The position numbers and the translations under genes were made by a program. This document shows positions 56,525-64,000 of a stretch of 64,000 nucleotides of DNA, one piece after another. The notes below the pieces were generated by a model. It searched no databases. It was given only the letters and a program-made list of their open reading frames with translations, and was not told where the DNA came from. This stretch comes from Neostapfia colusana (lineage: Eukaryota; Streptophyta; Magnoliopsida; Poales; Poaceae). The stretch is taken from assembly GCA_030760725.1 (NCBI GenBank), contig JASWHV010000019.1, positions 36,707,944-36,771,943 on the forward strand, given 5' to 3'. How positions within the stretch are numbered: position 1 is the first letter of the stretch; the number at the start of each line of letters is the position of its first letter.

Positions 56525-59500
56525 TCAAGCAACGTTTCGAAAATCTAGGATATTTAGTTCACTCCTTAGGTCACAAAAACGTATCTCATCAAGGGGTTTG
56601 GTGAAGATATCCGCCAATTGCTTTTCACTCCTAACATGAGAGATAACGATATCTCCCTTGATAGAGTGATCTCGCAGGAAATGGTGACGGATATCAATGT
56701 GTTTGGTTCTAGAATGCTCCACGGGATTGTGAGCAATCTTTATGGCACTTTCATTGTCACATAGGAGTGGAATATGGTTCAAAGTGTAACCATAGTCCCT
56801 AAGAGTTTGTCACATCCATAGAAGTTGTGCACAACAACTCCCGGCTGCGACGTACTCCGCTTCGGCTGTGGATAAGGCAATGGAGTTTTGTTTCTTTGAA
56901 GACTACGAAACCAAGGACCTACCAAGGAATTGGCAAGTCCCGGACGTGCTCTTCCTATCTACCTTACAACCGGCATAATTGGCATCAGAGTATCCGATGA
57001 GATTGAACTGGGATCCCTTGGAATACCAAAGTCCTAGGTTAGGAGTATGAACCAAATATCTAAGAATCCTCTTAACGGCTGTCAAGTGACACTCATTAGG
57101 AGCGGCTTGGAACCGTGCACACATACACACACTAAGAATTATGTCGGGCCTATTGCACAAAGATAAAGCAAGGAACCTATCATGTAACGAAATACCTTTT
57201 GGTCCACACTTGGACCATCTTCATTGAGATCAAGGTGTCCGTTGGTTCCCATTGGAGTCTTGATGGGTTTGGCTTTGTCCATGTCGAACCTCTTGAGTAT
57301 GTCTTGAGTATACTTGGTTTGACTTATGAACGTTCCTTCCTTGAGTTGTTTGACTTGGAATCCTAGGAAGAACTTCAATTCCCCCATCATTGACATCTCG
57401 AACCTTTCGGTCATTATCTTTGAAAACTCATCACAAAAAGCTTTGTTAGTAGAACCAAATATAATGTCATCGTCATATATTTGGCACACAAATAAATCAT
57501 CGTTAAAATGCTTAGTGAAGAGTGTATAGTCGGCTTTCCCTATCCTAAAACCATTTTTAATGAGAAAGTCTCTAAGACACCCATACCAAGCTCTAGGAGC
57601 TTGTTTGAGGCCATAGAGGGTTTTCCGAAGTTTAAAGACATGGTTAGGATACTTATCATCCTCAAATCCGGATGGTCGCTCCACGTACATTTCCTCCTTG
57701 ATCGGGCCGTTGAGGAAAGCGCTTTTCACATCCATTTGGTATAGCTTGAAATCATGGTGAGTAGCAAAGGCAAGCAATATATGAATTGATTCAAGCCTAG
57801 CTACGGGAGCAAAAGTTTCATCGAAATCCAAACCTTCAACTTGTGCATATCCCTTTGCAACAAGTCTTGCCTTGTTTCTTGTTACAACTCCATACTCGTC
57901 TTGCTTGTTGCGGAATACCCACTTGGTTCCCACAACATTTGTGTTGGGTTGCTTCACGAGTTCCAATACTTGATTTATTTCAAAATTGTTGAGTTCCTCT
58001 TGCATGGCCACCACCCAATCCGGATCTTGTAGTGCTTCTTCTACCTTGCGAGGCTCCAAAGAGGAAACAAAAGAGTAATGTTCACAAAAGTTAGCCATTC
58101 GAGAATGAGTGGTTACCCCTTTTGGAGATGTCTCCTAGTATGTTATCGACGGTATGATCCTGTTGAACACTTTGGTGCACTCTTGGATGAGGTGGTTGGA
58201 CTCTTTGACCCCTTGATACAATCCTCCTTCTTGACTTTGATCATTTTGATCTTGTTGAGGTTGGTCTTGCTCATCTTGAGCTTGATCGTGGGAAGGAGAC
58301 TATCTTCGTCTGTTGGAAGATCATTTGAGTCTTGAGGATGTTCTTCAGGGAAAACGTCTCCAAGTGTCATCCTTTTAAGTGCTTCTTGTGGAGCCTCTTC
58401 TCTATCTAGCACATTTTGATCAACTTGCTCCACTTGGGAGCCATTAGTCTCATCAAACACTACGTCTCTCGCTATTTCAACAATTCTGGAGGATTTGTTG
58501 AAAACACGATAGGCATAGGTGTTTGAGTCATAACCAAGCAAGAAACCTTCATCGGACTTTGAAGCAAACTTCGAAGTCCTAGGTTTCTTGTTGAGAATAT
58601 ACCACTTGCTCCCAAAGACACGAAAGTAAGAGATGTTGGGTTTGTTACCGGTTAGAAGTTCGTAAGACGTCTTCTTCAAAAGTCGATGAAGGTACAACCG
58701 GTTTATGCCATGGCAAGCTGTGTTAACCGCTTCCACCCAAAATCGGTCTGACGTCTTGTACTCATCAAGCATGGTTCTTGCCATATCAATAAGAGTCCTA
58801 TTCTTCCTTTCAGCCACCCCGTTTTGATGAGGGGAGTAGGGGGCTGAAAACTCATGCTTGATGCCTTCTTCATCCAAGTATTATTCCACTTGAGTGTTCT
58901 TGAACTCGGTGCCATTATCACTCCTTATGTTCTTGATTCTTAAGGAGAACTCGTTTTGAGCTCTCCTCAAGAATTTCTTGAGCACACATTGATTTTCGCC
59001 TTTGTCACGCAAAAAGAACACCCAAGTGAAGCGAGAATAATCATCTACAACTACAAGACCATATTTGTTACCGCTGATGCTTATGTAGGCGATTGGACCG
59101 AATAGGTCCATGTGAAGTAGTTCCAAAAGGTCTTGTAGTCTTCATGACATTTTTGGATGGATGTTGAGCTCCAACTTGCTTTCCGACTTGACAAGCACTA
59201 CATGGCATGTCCTTACCAAAAACAACATATTTCAAGTCTCGAATATGTTCTCCCTTAAGAAGTTTTTGCAAATTTCTCATCCCAACATGGGCTAGCCGTC
59301 TATGCCAAAGCCATCCCATGTTGGTCTTTGCCATTTAGCACGTGTCAAGTTGAGCTTTATCCATGGTGAAATCCACAAGGTAAAGCTTTCCCTTGAGCAC
59401 GCCCTTAAAGGCGATTGAGTCATTGCTTCTTCTTAAGACAGTCACACCCTTGTTAGTGAAAACACAGTTATAACCTTTATCACATAGTTGGGATATGGAT

Positions 59501-59747
59501 AGAAGGTTATAATCAAGGGATTCAACATGCAAAGCATTGGAAAGAGTATGATGGGGAGAAATAGCGATTTTACCGGTGCCAAGGATTTTCCCTTGGCTAT
59601 TGTCCCCAATGTATATGCCTTCACTTGGATCTTCATTTTCCTCATACTCTACAGACATCCTTCTCTCTCTGGTCATATGGTTTGTGCATCCACTGTCGAG
59701 CACCCATTTTGATCCACCAAAGGAGTATGTGATGAGTTGTTTAGGCC
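56525..59747 (-). pseudogene. pol: Sirevirus F pol: protease, integrase, RT, RNase H
   Basis: Copia order on the minus strand. Protease (WVLDSGCTNHMT, about 59710), the GAG-pre-integrase zinc segment (WHRRLAHVG near 59310, CSAC), integrase (DLFGPI, DDYSRFTWVFFL, SDNGTEF, SPHQNGVAERKNRTL), RT (WVFRNKQDEYG near 57900, VKSAFLNG, RAWY, IYDDDIIFG), and RNase H (YSDANYAGCKVDRKSTSG; DNESAIKIAHNPVEHSRTKH). The RT motif is YDDD where YVDD is expected. Stops or frameshifts lie at 59335, near 59110, 58881, near 58143-58100, near 57150, 56900 and 56809. The right edge at 59747 is where E inserted; gag and the 5' LTR lie beyond E. It is dead, though every domain is recognisable. Confidence 0.92.
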
Positions 59748-60459
59748 TGATATTCCGAAAGGTAGGTCGATTGAAGTGGACATCTCGACATTGATGATCC
59801 GAGGAACTCGAGCAGACCCGAACACCCCGACAATCACTACACCACTGCTCCGTTGGTTATCAACCGTGCTTTACATGCTTTACCTCGCCAAGAAGGCTAT
59901 CTTTGCAGGTGCAACCGAGAACACAAGCAAGAACGACGAAGATGCAATCCGAAATTGCGAAATTGGGGTCCCACAAACCGTAGAATGGCGAAAGTGTTTA
60001 ATCTAAGCAAAACCCACCAAATATGGCCAGCGGCTGCAGTATTTAAAGGCTAGAGTTCGACCATAAGACCCTTAGACGCGTCGCTAATGGACTCATACGG
60101 GATACAAGGCCCAAAAGCCTAATACGGTGGTGCAACACCGGACAGAACTCCAAATTCAACTTGTTTCGACAACTCCCAACGACTCCGGACGAATTTTAAT
60201 GTGGGACCAGAACTATTGCAAAGTTTATCTTCTCATATTTCCATGCATATGTGGAACGTCAAAAACGGAGTCTGTATGCATCTTGGGCGTCCGTTTTTAG
60301 ATGTACTGCTCCTGGACTCCGAGTTGAACTCGAGTCCGAGTTGGTGACTGTTTCCATCAACTTGTGGACGTCCCATCTGATTTTCCACGTCCCCAAATAC
60401 TCCTCCCTTTACTTTTTGATCATGTCCATGGCTCCTAATAACAATTAAATCATTCATCA
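59748..60459 (-). repeat. Probable 3' LTR of E (about 712 bp)
   Basis: On the minus strand it would start TGATGAATGATT at 60459 and end GGAATATCA at 59748, right where the Copia reading frame of F resumes. The boundaries rest on TG...CA and on the F junction, because the other LTR is outside the window. I see no perfect polypurine tract before it, so the start is less sure than the end. Confidence 0.5.
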
Positions 60460-60492
60460 GCAATCCATTCTCAAAATCACATGGGTAGGAAG

Positions 60493-63400
60493 TTAGGAAC
60501 GATTCACCTGCTGATTTAGTAACCGTGCTCGTCCTCTTGTGATTGGTCCTTGTATATCAATGTGAGTATCCACTGTTGTGATGTCCTCATCATCCTCCCC
60601 CTCTTGAGTCGGAGTCGTCCTCGACTCAATATCATCTTCTTTCCCCAAGTATGGTCGTAAATCTGAAATGTTAAATGTGGGACTAACCCCAAAATCGGGA
60701 GGCAACTCAAGCTTATATGCATTGTCATTGATCTTTTCAACAATCTTAAAAGGACCAGCAGCTCGTGGCATAAGTTTAGATTTTCTCAAGTGAGGGAATC
60801 GTTCTTTTCTCAAATGTAGCCATACCAAGTCCCCTGGTTCAAGTTTTACTTCTTTTCTACCTTTACTACCAGAAATTCTATACTTCTCATTCATCCTTTC
60901 AATATTTTTCTTTGTAGTTTCATGCATCTTAAGAATGAATTCAGATCGTTGTGTAGCATCCAAATTTATAGTTTCAGAAGGAGGCAAAGGTAATAAATCA
61001 ATAGGAGCACGGGGATTGAAACCATACACTACCTGGAATGGGCTTACCTTTGTAGTAGAGTGAACTGACCTGTTGTAAGCAAATTCTATATGTGGTAAAC
61101 AATCCTCCCAACCCTTTAAATTTGTTTTTAAAACAGCCCGCAACATAGTGGATAGAGTATGATTTACTACCTCAGTTTGTCCATCGGTTTGTGGGTGGCA
61201 TGTGGTTGAAAACAGCAGCTTGGTTCCCAATTTATACCACAAAGTTCTCCAAAAATGACTTAAAAATTTTGCATCACGATCAGAAACAATGATATTTGGC
61301 ACACCATGTAAACGAATAATTTCCGTCATAAACAAATCAGCAATGTGTGAGACATTATCATTCTTATGACAAGGTATGAAATGTGCCATTTTGGAGAAAC
61401 GATCAACAACCACAAAAATACTATCCCTCCCCCTCTTTGTCCTAGGCAATCCCAAAACAAAATCCATGGAAATATCCTGCCAAGGTACACTAGGAACAGG
61501 AAGAGGCATATAAAGACCATGTGGGTTAAGTCGAGACTTAGCTCTATTGCAAGTAGTGCATCGTGACACATAGCGCTCGACATCATGTCTCATCTTTGGC
61601 CAAAAGAAGTGTGTGGCCAGCACGTCCTCCATTTTCTTCACTCCAAAATGTCCCATCAAACCTCCTCCATGTGCTTCCTGCAAAAGTAATAGGCGAACGG
61701 AACTAGCAGGAACACATAGCTTGTTAGAACGATACAGGAGGCCCTCCCGTAGTACATATTTATTCCATGTTCTTCCTTCTCTACAATTTTCAAAGGCATC
61801 TTTGAAGTCCAAATCTGTAGGATATAATCCTTTTATTGTTTCTAAATCAAATATTTTATGATCAAGTTGGGACAGCATGGTGTAACATCTAGATAATGCA
61901 TCTGCAATAACATTCTCCTTCCCTTTCTTATGCTTAATGATGTATGGAAATGATTCTATGAACTCAATCCATTTAGCATGTTGTTTATTCAGATTGTTTT
62001 GACACTTAAGATACTTCAAAGATTCATGATCGGAATGTATGACGAACTCCTTAGGCCATAGGTAATGTTGCCAAGTTTGTAGAACTTGCACTAAGGCATA
62101 CAATTCCTTATCATAAGTAGAATAATTCAGAGAAGGACCATGCAATTTTTCACTAAAGAATGCAACGGGTTTATCTCCTTGTATGAGAACACCTCCAATA
62201 CCAATGCCGCTTGCATCACATTCTAGCTCAAATGTCTTGTCAAAATCAGGAAGTTGTAGCAATTGTGCTTGTGTAAGCTTTGATTTGAGGACATCAAAAG
62301 CTTGTTGCTGCTGTTCGCCCCATCGAAACTGCACTCCCTTCTTCGTCAGTTCATGGACAGGTGCTGCAATGGTGCTAAAATCCCACACAAAGCGTCGATA
62401 AAAACCTGCAAGACCAAGAAAACTACGCACCTGGGTGACGGTCGATGGAGTTGGCCAGCTAGTGATCACCACAATTTTTGCCTCATCCATCTCAATTCCC
62501 TGCGATGAAATGACATATCCAAGAAACGAAACTTGATTGGTGCAAAAGACGCACTTTTCGAGGTTACCAAACAAATGTGCATCTCTCAAGACACTGAAAA
62601 CAGCACGTAAGTGATTAAGATGTTCGTCATATGACTTGCTGTAAATGAGGATATCATCAAAGTAAACCACCACAAATTTTCCAATAAAAGGACGTAAAAC
62701 CTCGTTCATTAATCGCATAAAAGTGCTAGGTGCATTAGTTACCAAAAGGCATTACTAACCACTCATAAAGTCCAAACTTGGTTTTAAATGCAGTTTTCTA
62801 TTCATCTCCTAGTTCCATTCTAATTTGGTGGTAACCACTATGCAAGTCAATTTTTGTGAAAATAATAGCACCACTCAATTCATCAAGCATGTCATCTAAG
62901 CGAGGAATAGGATAGCGATATCGAATAGTGATGTTATTAATCGCTCTACAATCAACACACATGCGCCAGCTACCATCTTTCTTAGGAACCAAAAGAGCGG
63001 GAACAGAACAAGGACTAAGGCTTTCACGAATATACCCACGGTTCAAAAGATCTTGAACTTGTCGCTGAATTTCCCTTGTCTCTTCCGGATTCGCCCTGTA
63101 CTTCGCACGATTTGGCAAACTTGCCCCTGGAATCAAGTCGATATTATGTTCAATGCCCCTCATAGGTGGTAATCCAGGGGGTATCTCGGGGGGAAACACA
63201 TCCGCAAAATCCTGCAAAAGGTTAGCAACAGCAGGGGGCAATGCAATGGGCACTTCATGAATTGAAAACATGGCTTCTTTGCATACTAAAGCGTAGTACA
63301 TCCCCTTGGTATTAAATAAATCAGCAAGGTCAGATTTAGTTGTGAGCAACGAAGGTGATTTTAACTTAATTACTTGCTTTTTTTCAGAGTCTAGTGATTT

Positions 63401-64000
63401 TGTTGCCTTATCATCACGTGTTTTACTTTTCTCAAAATGTACAATTTCAGCTGGAGTCATAGGAAGCAAAGTGATTTTCTTTCCTTTATGCATCAGAGTA
63501 TATTTATTAGGTCTACCATGATGAATAGCATCTGTATCAAATTCCCAAGGACGTCCCAACAAAAGAGAACAAGCATCCATAGGTACGACATCAAAATCAG
63601 CAAAATCATGGTAAGAACCAATCGAAAAATGTACCCTCGCTGTTTGTGTTACCCTAACCTTACCGCTGTTGTTGAACCACTGAATGTGGTATGGATGAGG
63701 GTGTGCTCTTGTTGTCAACCCAAGTTTCTTGACCACATCCGTGTTCACCAAGTTGTTGCAGCTGCCTCCATCAATTATAGTGTGCACGCGGCAGTCCTTG
63801 ACGATGAGAAACATGTGAAAAAGATTGTGTCGTTGTAGCTTGTCATCCGCCTCAACTTTGGAGCTCAAAGCACGCTGCACAATTATGCTTCTATAATTTT
63901 CAGTTGCTGCAGTACCAAGTACCTCTTCATCTATGCTATAGTGGTCATCTTTTGGTCCTGCAACGTTAGTAGCAAGAGAATATTCATCTTCAACATCCGA
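60493..64000 (-). pseudogene. gag-pol: Element E gag-pol (CRM/Reina-like Ty3), 5' part off the window
   Basis: The frame is open to the right edge, so the apparent start at 63880 is not real. In order: the end of gag, protease (IIDGGSCNNLVNTDVV, near 63770), RT (PALLVPKKDGSWRMCVDCRA, FDDILIYSKS), RNase H (LECDASGIGIGGVL), the zinc motif (HGGGLMGHFGVKK, CTTC), an integrase core (SMDFVLGLPRTKRGRDSIFV, SDRDAKFL, TDGQTEVVN), and a C-terminus with GPFKIVEKINDNAYKLEL. I see no classic chromodomain. The family resembles grass CRM or Reina chromoviruses; I cannot choose between them. TAG at 62798-62800 replaces an expected Trp (MELGDE stop), and a frameshift of one or two bases follows near 62745. 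The 750-codon stretch after that is uninterrupted. Confidence 0.88.

Noticed and set aside
63878..63880. Start of the E polyprotein at 63880
   Set aside because: It is an internal GTG. The frame is open to 64000 and codes gag-like sequence upstream.
1..64000. Host gene, defence system or CRISPR array
   Set aside because: All coding sequence with recognisable domains belongs to retroelements. Spaced identical repeats of CRISPR type are absent; the only regular array is the 109-bp tandem repeat without spacers.

Overview
This window is plant nuclear DNA, almost certainly from a grass. It is a retrotransposon nest, as found in heterochromatic or gene-poor parts of grass chromosomes. I see no intact host gene, no rRNA or tRNA gene and no CRISPR array. 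The evidence for a grass is the set of families: Ty3/gypsy chromoviruses of the Tekay/Del type with 3-4 kb LTRs and a tRNA-Met primer site, an RTE-clade LINE with the plant-type TTG-repeat tail, a Copia Sirevirus with palindrome-rich LTRs, and a CRM/Reina-like Ty3 element. The species cannot be named from sequence alone.

Layout, with letters used in the entries. S (1-1098 and 15978-17185) is one LTR cut by T. T (1099-15977) is a complete Tekay-type element with 3.77-kb LTRs, a GATCT target duplication, PBS, PPT, an extra upstream ORF (ORF0) and a gag-pol frame broken by two stops. A (17186-23586, +) is the 3' half of a second Tekay-type element, from mid-RT through its 3' LTR. B (23587-30458, -) is the 5' LTR, leader, gag and protease of a third, with A inserted in its pol. 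C (30459-40975, +) has its 5' LTR cut by B on the left and by an RTE LINE (31139-34598, -). D (42031-47423, -) is a 3' LTR plus the 3' half of pol, and looks like the missing half of C in inverted orientation. H (47424-51723) is an unclassified retroelement region with a 54/55-bp dimeric tandem repeat and a decayed plant-transposon-type ORF. F (51724-59747, -) is a Sirevirus with an extra ORF after pol. E (59748 to the right edge, -) is a CRM/Reina-like Ty3 element inserted in F.

The visible order of insertion on the left is C, then B inside C, A inside B, S inside A and T inside S. T is youngest: its LTRs differ at about 1 in 100 positions by eye. All the others carry stops, frameshifts or truncations, so nothing here looks autonomous. 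T is the closest to intact and keeps a full D,D(35)E integrase core on paper, but two stops fall inside it.

The items I find most worth checking are ORF0 in T and its apparent excision from the homologous leader of B; the probable inversion that split element C/D; a 20-bp palindrome conserved among LTRs of several families; the extra Sirevirus ORF; the higher-order tandem repeat in H; and 22-residue repeats at the N-terminus of the LINE protein.
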